NCBI RefSeq assembly: GCF_001812805.1
Contig: NZ_KV810485.1
Coordinates: 1-64,000, forward strand
Origin: Corynebacterium sp. HMSC078H07
GTDB taxonomy: Bacteria; Actinomycetota; Actinomycetes; Mycobacteriales; Mycobacteriaceae
Reading direction: 5' to 3'
DNA length: 64,000 bases
The first letter of the stretch is position 1. Each line of letters opens with the position of its first letter. This document shows, piece after piece, positions 53,233 to 62,988 of the stretch. The notes beneath the pieces were generated by a model. The model saw nothing but the letters and a program-made list of their open reading frames with translations. It had not been told where the DNA came from and made no database searches. A program made the translations under genes and the position numbers.

Positions 53233-55098
53233 ATGGCGAACCTCATCAACCTCGAAAACGTAACCAAATCTTTTGGTCTCAAGACCCTTCTCAACGGGGT
53301 CTCCCTCGGCGTCCAAACCGGCGACCGGATTGGCATCGTCGGTGTTAACGGTGGCGGCAAGACCACGCTGCTGGAGGTCCTCACCGGCATCGAGCCGCCG
53401 GACTCAGGCCGAGTATCTCACAACTCGGATTTGCGTATGGCTGTGGTGACGCAGCGTTTTGAGGTCGACGAGTCTCTCACCATCTCCCAAGTCATCATCG
53501 AGCCGTTGGGTTTGGAGACTTTCGAGTGGGCCTCTAATGCCAAGGTGCGCGATGTCTTGGGTGGTCTGGGCATTGTTGACCTCGGACTCGACACGAAGGT
53601 GGGCTCACTATCTGGTGGTGAGCGCCGCCGCGTCAACCTGGCCGCAGCGCTCGTGCAGGATCTCGACGCCGTGGTGCTCGATGAGCCCACCAACCACTTG
53701 GATGTGGAAGGTGTGCAGTGGCTGGCCAATCATCTACTGTCCCGCAAACTGGCGGTTATCGTCGTGACGCACGACCGCTGGTTCCTCGACACCGTGGCTA
53801 CAACCACCTGGGAAGTTCACGACGGTGTTGTTGATGCTTATGAAGGCGGCTACAACGACTGGACCTTTGCCCGCGCTGAGCGTGCCCGCCAGGCCGATGC
53901 TATCGAGCAGCGCCGCCAGAACTTGGCCCGCAAGGAACTGGCGTGGTTGCGCCGCGGTGCACCGGCCCGCACGTCCAAGCCGCGCTACCGTATCGAGGCT
54001 GCCGAGGCGATTATTGCGGACGTCCCAGCACCGCGCGACAAGGTTGAGCTCATGGCCTTCTCCAAGCAACGCCAGGGTCGCGTCGTTATTGAGCTCGAGG
54101 ATGCACAGATCACCACGCCGGATGGCCGCACGCTGGTAGACCACCTCACGTGGAGGCTGGCTCCAGGCGAGCGCATCGGCCTCGTCGGCGTCAACGGTTC
54201 TGGAAAGACCACGCTCCTGCGCGCCCTCGCAGGCGAGGTGGAACTGGCAGCCGGCAAACGCATTGAGGGAAAGACCGTGCGCCTGGGGTGGTTGCGCCAG
54301 GAACTTGATGATTTGGATCCGGAGCGCAGGCTTCTCGACGCCGTCGAGGACGTCGCCACCTATATCCAGTTGGGCAAGAAGGAGCTGTCTGCTTCCCAAT
54401 TGGCTGAGCGTCTAGGCTTTTCGGCCAAGCGCCAGCGCACTCCGGTGGGCGACCTCTCGGGTGGTGAACGTCGCCGACTGCAACTGACTCGTGTTCTCAT
54501 GGCAGAACCAAACGTGCTGCTTCTCGACGAGCCCACAAACGACCTCGATATCGACACCCTCCAGGAACTGGAGTCGCTCCTAGATTCTTGGCCGGGCACC
54601 ATGGTGGTCATTTCGCACGACCGCTACCTCATTGAGCGCATTGCGGATAGCACCTATGCCATGTTTGGGGATGGCAAGCTCACCAACCTGCCGGGCGGAA
54701 TCGAGGAGTACCTGCGCCGCCGCCAGCAAATGGAGGCGGCTGCTTCCCGCGGTGTTATTGACCTCGGCGAGAAGACTACTTCGACGGGCTCTGGCGAAGA
54801 TAGCATCACGGGTGATGCGACCACGGCGGAAAACGCCGCACCGACGAAGCGCTTGAGCTCCCAAGAAGAACGCGAGCTGACTAAGAAGATGAACGCGCTG
54901 GAGCGCAAAATGGCCAAGCTCGATGAGAAGACTTCACAGCTCAACGAGAAGATGGCCGATGCGGCCGAGAAAATGGCCTCCGGCGACGGTGACTCCGCAG
55001 AGCTCTCCCGACTGGATTCTGAGCTCAAGACTGTAGCTGCCGAGCGCGAAGAACTGGAAATGGAATGGCTCGAGCTAGGGGAGCAGCTCGAAGGCTAG
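53233..55098 (+). CDS. ABC-F family ATPase (Uup/Ettx type)
   Basis: 621 residues, soluble. Two ABC domains: first Walker A GVNGGGKTTLLEV, signature LSGGERRRVNLAAAL, Walker B AVVLDEPTNHLD; second GVNGSGKTTLLRAL, LSGGERRRLQLTRVL, VLLLDEPTNDLD. A long helical P-site linker lies between (about 190-280). The C-terminal 85 residues form a coiled coil (KKMNALERKMAKLDEKTS), as in Uup, which binds DNA or ribosome. No membrane part, so a translation factor rather than a transporter. Start is 11 bases from TAAGAT, near-leaderless. Confidence 0.93.
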   Translation: MANLINLENVTKSFGLKTLLNGVSLGVQTGDRIGIVGVNGGGKTTLLEVLTGIEPPDSGRVSHNSDLRMAVVTQRFEVDESLTISQVIIEPLGLETFEWASNAKVRDVLGGLGIVDLGLDTKVGSLSGGERRRVNLAAALVQDLDAVVLDEPTNHLDVEGVQWLANHLLSRKLAVIVVTHDRWFLDTVATTTWEVHDGVVDAYEGGYNDWTFARAERARQADAIEQRRQNLARKELAWLRRGAPARTSKPRYRIEAAEAIIADVPAPRDKVELMAFSKQRQGRVVIELEDAQITTPDGRTLVDHLTWRLAPGERIGLVGVNGSGKTTLLRALAGEVELAAGKRIEGKTVRLGWLRQELDDLDPERRLLDAVEDVATYIQLGKKELSASQLAERLGFSAKRQRTPVGDLSGGERRRLQLTRVLMAEPNVLLLDEPTNDLDIDTLQELESLLDSWPGTMVVISHDRYLIERIADSTYAMFGDGKLTNLPGGIEEYLRRRQQMEAAASRGVIDLGEKTTSTGSGEDSITGDATTAENAAPTKRLSSQEERELTKKMNALERKMAKLDEKTSQLNEKMADAAEKMASGDGDSAELSRLDSELKTVAAEREELEMEWLELGEQLEG

Positions 55099-55122
55099 GG
55101 AGAAAGAAGCGGAAAGCGGACC

Positions 55123-56037
55123 TTAGCCGAAAAGTGCGGCGATGCCTAGCATGGCAGGCAAAGAGAGGAACGTGGTGAGGAACACCGTATCGCGCGCCAC
55201 GGTTTCTCCCACCTGGTAGGTGGCCGCGTAGTTGTAGACATTCTGCGCGGTCGGAAGCGCCGCCAAAATCAGCGCTGCGTAGAGCTCGTCGCCGCTGAGG
55301 CCAAAAGCTAAACCTGCGACGAAAGCGATGGCTGGCATACCAATGAGCTTGAGCGCCGTTGCCACGATGGTGGGCAGGCGGTCGTTGTCCAGCAGCGAAT
55401 CACCCTTGAGGGAGGCACCGAAGCTCATGAGAATCATGGGGATGGAGGCGCCACCCAGGATTTCCAACGGCGCCATGATGACGTCGGGCACGGTCCACCC
55501 GGCAGCAGAGACGATGAATCCCAAGACGGCAGCGATGACTACGGGTGCGGTAACACCTGACATCACCGAACTTATGACTGAGCGCAGATTCGTTCCTTGT
55601 GTATTGAGCCCAGCGATAATAAAAGGTGAGAGCACCGCCATCTGCAGCACCAGCGCAGGCACGACGAAAGTGGCATCACCGATGACGTAGGTGGCGATGG
55701 GCAGACCAATGTTGACGGAATTGTAGTAGCTCGAGGCCGCCGCACCCGCCATGGTTTCCGCGCCGCTGCGGCGGAAGAAGAACATACTCAGTAGTCCGTA
55801 TACGCCCATTGTCGCCACCGATGCGACAGCGATAACTGCCACAACGGGGGAGGCAAATGCTGAGGTATCGGACTGCGCCACGCTGGAGAAAATCAATGCC
55901 GGCGTTGCTGCCCAGAAAGCGACACGGTTGAACTGTAAACGGGCTTCACCTTTGCCGATGACACCTTTGTGTGCCAGTACGAAGCCCACAGCGATAACCA
56001 CGAAGATAATCGCAAAGCCCGTAAGGACATCCAGCAC
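55123..56037 (-). CDS. AEC family transporter
   Basis: 304 residues, ten membrane helices in two five-helix halves. The AEC (auxin efflux carrier, Mem_trans) pattern shows in FNRVAFWAATPALIFSSVA, YYNSVNIGLPIATYVIGD, GGASIPMILMSFGASLKGD and the ending ALPTAQNVYNYAATY. Bacterial members export malate, malonate or other small acids; substrate unknown here. Convergent with the ABC-F gene. Confidence 0.9.
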   Translation of the reverse strand: MLDVLTGFAIIFVVIAVGFVLAHKGVIGKGEARLQFNRVAFWAATPALIFSSVAQSDTSAFASPVVAVIAVASVATMGVYGLLSMFFFRRSGAETMAGAAASSYYNSVNIGLPIATYVIGDATFVVPALVLQMAVLSPFIIAGLNTQGTNLRSVISSVMSGVTAPVVIAAVLGFIVSAAGWTVPDVIMAPLEILGGASIPMILMSFGASLKGDSLLDNDRLPTIVATALKLIGMPAIAFVAGLAFGLSGDELYAALILAALPTAQNVYNYAATYQVGETVARDTVFLTTFLSLPAMLGIAALFG

Positions 56038-56176
56038 TAGTGATCAACCTTTCACACGCGTTCCGAGAAGCGCCGTAGAAAACAACGCCTTGGAGCATAA
56101 CAATGCCATATCGAATTTCCTGTGAGTCTGCGAGGTTAGTTCACAGACGAAGCGATTGTATGGCACGGTAGAGGGC

Positions 56177-56734
56177 ATGAATGCATTCCGTCGTGTTTCC
56201 CGCCTGTCCACCACCGCTGTACTGACCGCGGCGCTGGCTGTTTCCGGCGCATCCGCTGCGCAGGCGCAGGATATTAATCAGCTGTCCTCTCAGGCTACTG
56301 AGCAGATTAACTCCCTCCAGATCGAGCTGCCCACTCAGGCCTATGACTTGGCCGAGCAGTACAACGTGAAGCTGCCGCCGTTCGTGAAGACGCCTACCCC
56401 GTCCGTAGCGAACGAGCTCGTCGGCGCTACCCACTCCCACCTGCTGAAGCAGGGCCACCATGCCGATGACAACGCGAAGAAGATCGCCCAGGAATGGGCT
56501 GACCAAGCAGCTGCTGGCAAGGTCACCTTCCACGACAACGCTGGTGACGGCCTCACCCACCTGGAGGAGGGCAGCGGCAACATTTACAAGCTCACCGAGT
56601 CTGAGGCTAAGGACCGCGTGAAGTGGCTCAACCGCGATGTTCCGGTTACCAAGGCCGATGGCACCGGCTTCGGCGTTGCTCAGGCCTTTGACGGAAAGTA
56701 CGTCTACGTGGCGGAGTACTTCTTTAACAAGTAA
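56177..56734 (+). CDS. Small secreted protein, possibly CAP/SCP-like
   Basis: 185 residues from the ATG at 56177. Signal peptide to about residue 31 (SAAQAQD). The mature part is helical at first, then HSHLLKQGHHADDNAKKIAQEWADQAAAGKV, GLTHLEEGSGNIYKL and GFGVAQAFDGKYVYVAEYF. The order helix, His, GxGVA..G..YVxxxF is what a shortened CAP/SCP-PR1 domain would show, but the canonical four cavity residues are not all identifiable. Function unknown; secretion is well supported. Confidence 0.7.
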   Translation: MNAFRRVSRLSTTAVLTAALAVSGASAAQAQDINQLSSQATEQINSLQIELPTQAYDLAEQYNVKLPPFVKTPTPSVANELVGATHSHLLKQGHHADDNAKKIAQEWADQAAAGKVTFHDNAGDGLTHLEEGSGNIYKLTESEAKDRVKWLNRDVPVTKADGTGFGVAQAFDGKYVYVAEYFFNK

Positions 56735-56756
56735 TCCACCACCAGCCTCATTAACG

Positions 56757-56801
56757 GGCCCTGCTTCACTATGGCGTGAATGAACTGCCATAGGCAGGGC
56801 C
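56757..56801 (+). terminator. Terminator after the small secreted protein
   Basis: GGCCCTGC with GCAGGGCC, and inner TATGGC with GCCATA; followed by TTCTGCACGTTTT. Compound stem with an asymmetric internal loop. Confidence 0.7.
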
Positions 56802-56826
56802 TTCTGCACGTTTTCATGGAGACGGT

Positions 56827-56832
56827 TACAGT
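56827..56832 (+). promoter_or_regulatory. -10 box TACAGT of leaderless ABM gene
   Basis: TACAGT, seven bases (GGGGCCC), then the ATG at 56840. Confidence 0.58.
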
Positions 56833-56839
56833 GGGGCCC

Positions 56840-57163
56840 ATGATTTTGATCAACGTACAGTTCCACGTCAAGCCCGAGTACGCCGAGACCTTCCTCGACG
56901 AGATTGACTGGTACACCAAGGCCTGCCAGGCTGAGTCCGGCTGCATCGACTTCAAGTGGTTCCGTGATCCGGAAGACAAGCAGCGCTTCCTCCTGCTCGA
57001 GTCTTACAAGGACGGCACCGACGTCGACCACGTCAACACCGAGCACTTCAAGCGTTCCTGTGAGGAGCTCCCGAAGTACCTGGTGGAGACCCCGGACATC
57101 ATCAATACCCACATCGATGGAAAGACCGAGTGGGACAAGATGGCTGAGTTCTCCGTCGACTAA
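56840..57163 (+). CDS. Antibiotic biosynthesis monooxygenase (ABM) fold protein
   Basis: 107 residues from the ATG at 56840; upstream in-frame codons lie in the terminator and promoter. A dimeric ferredoxin-like ABM domain: ILINVQFHVKPEYAETFLDEIDWYTKACQAESGCIDFKWFRDPEDKQRFLLLESYKD...HVNTEHFKRSCEELPKYLV. The pattern of one sheet, E..GC..F and HF fits quinol monooxygenase YgiN relatives. May act on quinols or other aromatics without cofactor; substrate unknown. Confidence 0.85.
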   Translation: MILINVQFHVKPEYAETFLDEIDWYTKACQAESGCIDFKWFRDPEDKQRFLLLESYKDGTDVDHVNTEHFKRSCEELPKYLVETPDIINTHIDGKTEWDKMAEFSVD

Positions 57164-57193
57164 GACGACGTCTCAGTCTCACTGAGGCCTAGC

Positions 57194-57235
57194 GCCGAAA
57201 AGCGCCGCTTTCGAGCGGCCCTTTTCGGCATTTTA
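57194..57235 (+). terminator. Terminator with UUCG loop
   Basis: GCCGAAAAG/CTTTTCGGC (9 bp), a C-C mismatch and GCCGCT/AGCGGC (6 bp) closing a TTCG tetraloop, then ATTTTAA. Serves the ABM gene. Confidence 0.9.
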
Positions 57236-57278
57236 AGGGGAGGAACAGGTAGGCAGGCTTAACTCCGTTGGGGTCGGA

Positions 57279-59804
57279 TCAAGCTTCGCACGTTGTCGCG
57301 AGAGACTTGTCGCCATTGGCATACTGTTCAAGGGCCTGTTCAAAATCTTCGGCGTAAAGGTTCGCGCCTTCGGCCAACGGATGCACGCCGTCGTCGTACA
57401 TCAGCGCGGGGTTCTCCTGGGCGGTGCCGCACCAATCCGCTAGGTAGACGTTCTCACGCTGCGATGCTGCCTGCACGATCTCTGCGCGTGCTTGGCCCAT
57501 CCAATCACGTTCGCCATAGGGCACAGCGAAGACCACAGTGCGCTCGGGGCCCACAAGGTCGAGCAGCTCATCCAGGCGTCCAGCATCTGCAGAGCCATTG
57601 GTTCCCAGCCCCAAGAAGATCGTTGAGCGCAGTTGCCCAGAATCCTTCAGGGCACGCAGCGAATCAATGGCTTCAGAGTATTGGCGGGAGACCGCAGCAT
57701 CAATAAGGATGCCTGGAAAACGCTCCGTGAGGGCATCGGAAGAAGCAAGCATGACGGAATCACCCAACGCAGTGATCTCCTTACCCGTGGGAACAGAACG
57801 CTTCTCCTTGGGCTTGTTAGTAGGCTGCGCTGGCGCTGACGCTGCCGCCTGCTCATTGGCCTGCGCCATGCGCTCAAGTTCGCGCTCGAGCTCCGTCTTA
57901 TCCTCAGAAGTCGCCACACCATAGGCCACACCAATGGCAGAAAGCACGACGAGTGCTGGCACAACCGGCCACATGGCTTTGCCGAAGCCGACTTTCATCT
58001 CATGCAGGGAGGGACGGGAAGCCCAGTAATCGTGCCACGTCTTGATGTAGCCCCCGCGGCGGAAGGGGTTCTCCACAAACTGGTACGTCACCTCTGCTAG
58101 GACGAAGGACAGTGGCAGAGCAAGAATGCCCAGTGCCCATGCTGGAGCGTCGGACACGGCTATAAGGATCATGATGATGGGCCAGTGCCACAAGTACAGC
58201 GAGAAAGAACGCTGCCCCAGCCACCGCATGACGCGTGTACGGAACAGCCACGTCAAGGGACCGGTTTCGCACACAACGGACCAGATCATCGCTGCACCCA
58301 GCACGCTGGTGAGGACGAGGCCGCCGCGGTAGGTGAACTCACGGTCCGCGCCCATCCACACCAGCTGTGCTAGGTAGGCGAGCAAAGCAAGGACACCAAC
58401 GGAACCGGCAAGGACGCCTTTGCTTGTCGACGCCCACGAGTCCGCCCCCGCCTCCTTCGACGTCGAGGTGAGCATGAAGGACAAGAGCGCGCCGATAAGT
58501 AGACCGAAAGCGTGGGTATCAGTCCCGTAATACACGCGGGTGGGATCCGCGCCCGGTGCGAAGAGAAAAGCCATGGCGAGGGCAGACGCCGTCGCAAGCA
58601 CAAGTGCTACCGCGATAGGCAAACGCTTAGGCTTGCGGCGCGAAACAGCAAAGACGCCTGCCATGAGCAGCGGCCAGATGAGGTAGAACTGCTCCTCCAC
58701 AGCGAGCGACCAATAGTGTGCAAAGACCTGCACTTCATTGGGCGCGAAGTAGGTTTGGCTGGTGGCGATCTGCGTCCAGTTATTGACAAAGAACAACGTG
58801 CCCAGGAATTGCTCGCGGATGCCAACAGCTAGGTCGCCCCCAATGGCCGCAACGATAGCGGTGCACAGACATAGCACCACGAGTGCGGCAGGAAGTATTC
58901 GCCGAAAGCGCCTTATCCAAAAATCTCTGAGGTTGATACGCCCAGTGACGTTGAACTCACGAATCAGCAGTGACGTGATGAGGAACCCAGAGAGGACGAA
59001 GAACATGTCCACACCCAGGTAACCGCCGGGCAGCAGATCACCGAAGAAGTGGTAGATCACTACGGCCATAACAGCGAGACCGCGCAGGCCATCAAGCCCC
59101 GGAACTTGGCGCAAGCGGGCGCGACGCTGCTGCTTGACGGTAGCGGATTCCTTTGGCACCGCCAGCACGTCATTGCTACCTTCGGCAGCATCCACACGGG
59201 CGGGAGCTCGGCGCTGCGCGCGGGTAGGTGTGGTGGGCTTGAGTTGCTGTTCGGTAGGCGTCCCGACGGGCTGAGAGCGTCGCGCTAAAGCACGTGAGAT
59301 CTCAGCATCAGGAGTTACCTTGGCTGGTTGTGGCTCGGGGAGTTCTGTTGCTTCCTTCGCAGCTGATGCAGGCGTTACCGTGTCTTTGTCTTTCGCTGCA
59401 GCGGGCTGAGCTTGAGCAGTAGGCTCGGCTGTGGCTGAGCGCTGGGGAGTGACAGAACGCTGTGGTGTGACCGCCCGTGGGATGGGGCGGCGTCGGCGCG
59501 GTTTACTGTCCTCAGCCTCCTCGCGGGCCTTAGTGAGCTGTGCCTTTCGCACGGCGGAGGCTTTCGGGAGGGACGCTGCGTTCAGTTCGAGCGAGGAATT
59601 CTCGCCGCGCTGCGGGCGTCTGCGTTTCGGCGCCGGTGCAGGCTCTGACGTGCGCTTTGCCTTCGGCGCCGGCTTTGCCTTTGGCACAGACACTGGTGTC
59701 GGCGCAGCCGGCGCAGGGGAGGCAGATTTAGGCTGTGAGGGACTTGAGGAAGACTTCTCGTGCTTCGTCGAGCCTGACAAGATCGACCGCAGAAAACTCT
59801 TCAC
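57279..59804 (-). CDS. OatA-like O-acyltransferase (acyltransferase 3 plus SGNH)
   Basis: 841 residues. The first ~230 residues are a basic, Pro/Ala/Lys-rich disordered cytoplasmic extension. Then an acyltransferase-3 membrane domain (about 236-620) begins with GLDGLRGLAVMAVVIYHFFGDLLPGGYLGVD, carrying the active-site His, and FFVLSGFLITSLL. The C-terminal extracytoplasmic SGNH domain (about 680-835) has the catalytic Ser in TALGDSVML, the GTNG block and a DGVHPLAEG Asp-His pair. Such proteins O-acetylate peptidoglycan, polysaccharide or mycolates. The long N-terminal extension is unusual for OatA. Confidence 0.9.
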   Translation of the reverse strand: MKSFLRSILSGSTKHEKSSSSPSQPKSASPAPAAPTPVSVPKAKPAPKAKRTSEPAPAPKRRRPQRGENSSLELNAASLPKASAVRKAQLTKAREEAEDSKPRRRRPIPRAVTPQRSVTPQRSATAEPTAQAQPAAAKDKDTVTPASAAKEATELPEPQPAKVTPDAEISRALARRSQPVGTPTEQQLKPTTPTRAQRRAPARVDAAEGSNDVLAVPKESATVKQQRRARLRQVPGLDGLRGLAVMAVVIYHFFGDLLPGGYLGVDMFFVLSGFLITSLLIREFNVTGRINLRDFWIRRFRRILPAALVVLCLCTAIVAAIGGDLAVGIREQFLGTLFFVNNWTQIATSQTYFAPNEVQVFAHYWSLAVEEQFYLIWPLLMAGVFAVSRRKPKRLPIAVALVLATASALAMAFLFAPGADPTRVYYGTDTHAFGLLIGALLSFMLTSTSKEAGADSWASTSKGVLAGSVGVLALLAYLAQLVWMGADREFTYRGGLVLTSVLGAAMIWSVVCETGPLTWLFRTRVMRWLGQRSFSLYLWHWPIIMILIAVSDAPAWALGILALPLSFVLAEVTYQFVENPFRRGGYIKTWHDYWASRPSLHEMKVGFGKAMWPVVPALVVLSAIGVAYGVATSEDKTELERELERMAQANEQAAASAPAQPTNKPKEKRSVPTGKEITALGDSVMLASSDALTERFPGILIDAAVSRQYSEAIDSLRALKDSGQLRSTIFLGLGTNGSADAGRLDELLDLVGPERTVVFAVPYGERDWMGQARAEIVQAASQRENVYLADWCGTAQENPALMYDDGVHPLAEGANLYAEDFEQALEQYANGDKSLATTCEA

Positions 59805-59899
59805 AACTACACTCCGCTTGTGGGGATCAGAGGGCTAGGGAACCCGAGTAATCCTACTCCGGGGGAATGCGTGAACCAGGCAGGTTTCCTGGGAGCGTG

Positions 59900-60688
59900 T
59901 TAGGAGCTCAGTAGCTGACGCAGCACCACGCTGACACCGTTGTCAGTGTTGGCGGGTGCGATGATGTCCGCGACCTCCTTGAGCTGTGGGTGAGCATTCT
60001 CCATGGCCACAGCTGTGCCCGCTGCCTGCAGCATCTCCAGGTCGTTGAGGTAATCACCGAAGGCCAAGGTGGCCGTAATGGGCACCTCTGATAACTCGGC
60101 GAGCTTGGTCAACGCGGCACCTTTATCCACCCCGCGAGCCATGACATCGAGCCATACCTTGCCGGAGACTGCGACGTTATCGTCAGGGACGGCCTGACGA
60201 ATCGGCTCATAGACATGGGCTTCCGATCCTGACTCGCAAAAGATGGCGATTTTGATGATGTCGGAATCAGGGACGGAGGAAAGCTCCGGCACCCACGTGA
60301 CAGCCTTGTAGTACTTAGTCAACTCAACTCGTGCTGCGTCAGATACATCTTCGGCCACAAAAGCAGTCTCTGGCGTGCATAGCACCGTGGTGTGCGGTTC
60401 GGTGATGGAATCAGCCGCAGTGCGGGCAGCGCGTACGGTTTCCTCCGCAATGGGGAAGGTGGCGATGATTTCACCGCCGCGCATAACTACCGAGCCATTT
60501 TCCGCGATGAAGGTGTCGATGTGAGGGAACATGTCCTTGAGCGTGGCCAGCTGACGGCCTGACGCCGGTACCAGCTCGCAGTGGCGCTCAGCCGCTAGTT
60601 TCTGGAGCTCCGGGAAATCAGCGGGAAGCTGGCCGTGGGCATCAAGGAGCGTGCCATCCATGTCGAGGGCAACAAGCTGTGGGAGCAC
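59900..60688 (-). CDS. Cof-type HAD-superfamily hydrolase
   Basis: 262 residues. HAD motif I VALDMDGTLLD, motif II in PASGRQLATL, motif III Lys around KGAALTKL and motif IV FGDYLNDLEML; the C2B cap lies in the middle (about 85-185). Members dephosphorylate sugar phosphates, FMN or pyridoxal phosphate. Specific substrate cannot be read. It has its own start close to the divergent enoyl-CoA hydratase gene. Confidence 0.92.
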   Translation of the reverse strand: MLPQLVALDMDGTLLDAHGQLPADFPELQKLAAERHCELVPASGRQLATLKDMFPHIDTFIAENGSVVMRGGEIIATFPIAEETVRAARTAADSITEPHTTVLCTPETAFVAEDVSDAARVELTKYYKAVTWVPELSSVPDSDIIKIAIFCESGSEAHVYEPIRQAVPDDNVAVSGKVWLDVMARGVDKGAALTKLAELSEVPITATLAFGDYLNDLEMLQAAGTAVAMENAHPQLKEVADIIAPANTDNGVSVVLRQLLSS

Positions 60689-60781
60689 GAAAAGTTACAC
60701 CGTTTCTATGGTCTCGTCTGAGGTTTCGGCGGTCTTGAAAATTGGTGGCCGAAAAATCTGTGATATGGAACACTGGTGCGT

Positions 60782-61816
60782 ATGACTACGACTGATCCAG
60801 TACTCGTTTCCGTCCGCAACCATACCGGAGTCCTCGAGCTCAATCGCCCTAAGGCACTGAACTCGCTGAATCCGGACATGATTGACATCATTCGCCGCTC
60901 CCTCGAGGAGTGGGCAGAGGACGACAACATCGAACAGGTTCTCATTCACTCTGCCAGTGAGAAAGCATTTTGTGCTGGCGGTGACGTCCGCCATGCTCGC
61001 GAAGGAATAGCGGAGGGCAAGCTCGAAGATGTCGATGCCTTCTTTGCCTCCGAGTACCTCACCAACGGTGATATCGCTGAGTTCCCGAAGCCCTATATTG
61101 CCGTGATTGATGGTGTCGTTATGGGCGGTGGCCTTGGTATTTCCCTCCACGGCTCGCACCGCGTGGTGACAGAACGTGCCTTTGCTTCGATGCCGGAGAT
61201 GAACATCGGCTACGTCACGGATGTGGGAGTGGCCTACGCCGCACAGCGCATGGTCGGCACCCGTGGCGTAGCATCGCCTGGATTGGCTAAGTTCTGGGGC
61301 ATTTCGGGCTACCGCATGTATGCCGCAGATATGCTGTGGACCGGCGTGGCGACCCACGTGGTCAAGGACGCCGCTGAGCTGATTGAGGCTGCCATCGATC
61401 GCGGTATTGACGCCGCCCTTGCAGATCTCGCCTTGCCTGCGCCGCAGGAGCCAGCGCCGCTGGAGCAGGTAGCCAAGGATTTGGAAGAGACCTTTGCACT
61501 CCCGACATGGGAAGAGATTTCCGCCGAGCTAGAGACGCGCCCGCAGATCGCTGGGGAAGTGAAGCGCCTCATGGCGGGTGCCTGCCCCGCAGCGATTATC
61601 GCGGCCAATGAGCTCTTTGAGGCTGAGGCCAAGGTTGATGATATTCGCGAGGCGCTCCTGCTGGAGCTCAAGCTCGGCATGTACATGTACCGTCGCCCGG
61701 ATTTCTCCGAGGGTGTGCGCGCAGTCCTCGTTGATAAGACCCAGGACGCGAAGTTCGACCCCGCCACGACCCAGGAGGTCGATCCGGAGGAATTCCGCGC
61801 GATCCTCAACGCTTAA
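60782..61816 (+). CDS. Enoyl-CoA hydratase/isomerase family, HIBYL-CoA hydrolase-like
   Basis: 344 residues from the ATG at 60782 (a GTG two codons earlier is possible). Crotonase fold: LELNRPKALNSLNPDMID, oxyanion loop KAFCAGGDVRHAREG, VMGGGLGISLHGSHRVVTERA, the catalytic PEMNIGYVTDVG. Length of about 345 and the C-terminal helical extension match 3-hydroxyisobutyryl-CoA hydrolase (valine breakdown). The usual GLFPDVG reads IGYVTDVG. Substrate is inferred from subfamily only. Confidence 0.88.
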   Translation: MTTTDPVLVSVRNHTGVLELNRPKALNSLNPDMIDIIRRSLEEWAEDDNIEQVLIHSASEKAFCAGGDVRHAREGIAEGKLEDVDAFFASEYLTNGDIAEFPKPYIAVIDGVVMGGGLGISLHGSHRVVTERAFASMPEMNIGYVTDVGVAYAAQRMVGTRGVASPGLAKFWGISGYRMYAADMLWTGVATHVVKDAAELIEAAIDRGIDAALADLALPAPQEPAPLEQVAKDLEETFALPTWEEISAELETRPQIAGEVKRLMAGACPAAIIAANELFEAEAKVDDIREALLLELKLGMYMYRRPDFSEGVRAVLVDKTQDAKFDPATTQEVDPEEFRAILNA

Positions 61817-61825
61817 GGAAGAAAG

Positions 61826-62965
61826 CTAGAAACCGCGCTGGCGCTGGTACGCGGCGCGGGCGCGCTGCTCGTCCACGCCCGGGGGAACCGCCACGTTGAG
61901 AGTGGCCTGCGTGGCGGCTGGGGATGGCGCAGGAAGGCGGAAGGCGGGGGCGTCGGAAAGCGCGAGGCCCAGTCGGCCGTCCGGAAGGTGCACCGGCAAC
62001 AGGGTCCACAGGCCCAGGATGGGCATAGCTAGTTGCGGCAAACGTGCCTGCCGGGCATCCGCAATAGGGACACGTGCGCGAAGGAGCTCCGGCACGGCGC
62101 GGTCATAAGCGAAGCGCCGCAGGTTGCCTGCCGCCTGCGCAGACATCGTGGAGGCGAACTCGTCCGCCCATGCCCAGGTAAATGTACCGGCAGCTTCATC
62201 CAGGGTGGCAATCAGGTGTGCTGGAACAGCCAACGAACCGTGCGCTGTGCTCACCACCGTGCGGGAGGTCCCGGGATCGAGCTCGGCCCTCAGGTTGGGG
62301 AAGCGGGCATCGAGGAAAAAGTTGTGCTCGGTGGCAAGGAAGTGAGCATCCGCAAGAATATCCCGTGCCCGAAGCCCCACCTGGCCATTGAGCTGGCGAA
62401 GGGCAACGATGCGGGAGCCCTCAAACTGGGCAAGTGCTTCCGGGTTATTGCCGGGCACATTCATATAGGAAGCGAGCTCAGTGGTGGCGATACGCTCGTC
62501 CACGCCGCCTTCGATATCCCCGCTCTTTTCCAGACCAGCGAACACGGCGCTGATGGGGTTCGGGTCAATCTCCGTAAAGTCCACCGCTACGAGTGCCTCA
62601 GCATCGCCCTGTGGAACGCGGACGACGGGGCGATCACCAACAAGACGGCGCGCCAGGCCCTTGAGCAGAGCCGTATCCGGCTGGGGGCCGTGGAACTCAG
62701 GCAGATCTGCCTGCTGCGCCAAACCTGTGGTCCAGTGGAACTGGCCATCCTGGATGGACGCCAAGCGCAGACCGTCAAAGTCATGAACGCCGCTGCTGGT
62801 GGTGAAACGCACCGTAGCGCGCTGGTCATGCTCAGGCTGGTCGGACTCGACGGGGACGAAGTTGACCTCCACGTCCGTGATGGGGCCGAGGCGACGGGCA
62901 AAGGCGGCGTCGATGCCGGCCTGAATAAACGCGCCGGCGGAGTACAGGTTTCTCACTGAATCCAT
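61826..62965 (-). CDS. Conserved hypothetical protein with two similar halves
   Basis: 379 residues, no signal or membrane segment. Two weakly similar modules: GVHDFDGLRLASIQDGQFHWTTG in the first third and GSLAVPAHLIATLDEAAGTFTWAW in the second half. The phrase ATLDEAAGTFTWAW recalls DUF6882-type proteins, where a TxxWxW strand recurs; that link is tentative. It ends ten bases from the convergent echA-like gene and has 23 bases to the upstream glycosyltransferase gene, so these two minus-strand genes are probably co-transcribed. Function unknown. Confidence 0.65.
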   Translation of the reverse strand: MDSVRNLYSAGAFIQAGIDAAFARRLGPITDVEVNFVPVESDQPEHDQRATVRFTTSSGVHDFDGLRLASIQDGQFHWTTGLAQQADLPEFHGPQPDTALLKGLARRLVGDRPVVRVPQGDAEALVAVDFTEIDPNPISAVFAGLEKSGDIEGGVDERIATTELASYMNVPGNNPEALAQFEGSRIVALRQLNGQVGLRARDILADAHFLATEHNFFLDARFPNLRAELDPGTSRTVVSTAHGSLAVPAHLIATLDEAAGTFTWAWADEFASTMSAQAAGNLRRFAYDRAVPELLRARVPIADARQARLPQLAMPILGLWTLLPVHLPDGRLGLALSDAPAFRLPAPSPAATQATLNVAVPPGVDEQRARAAYQRQRGF

Positions 62966-62988
62966 GCGTGCTCCTTGACTAGTTCGGT

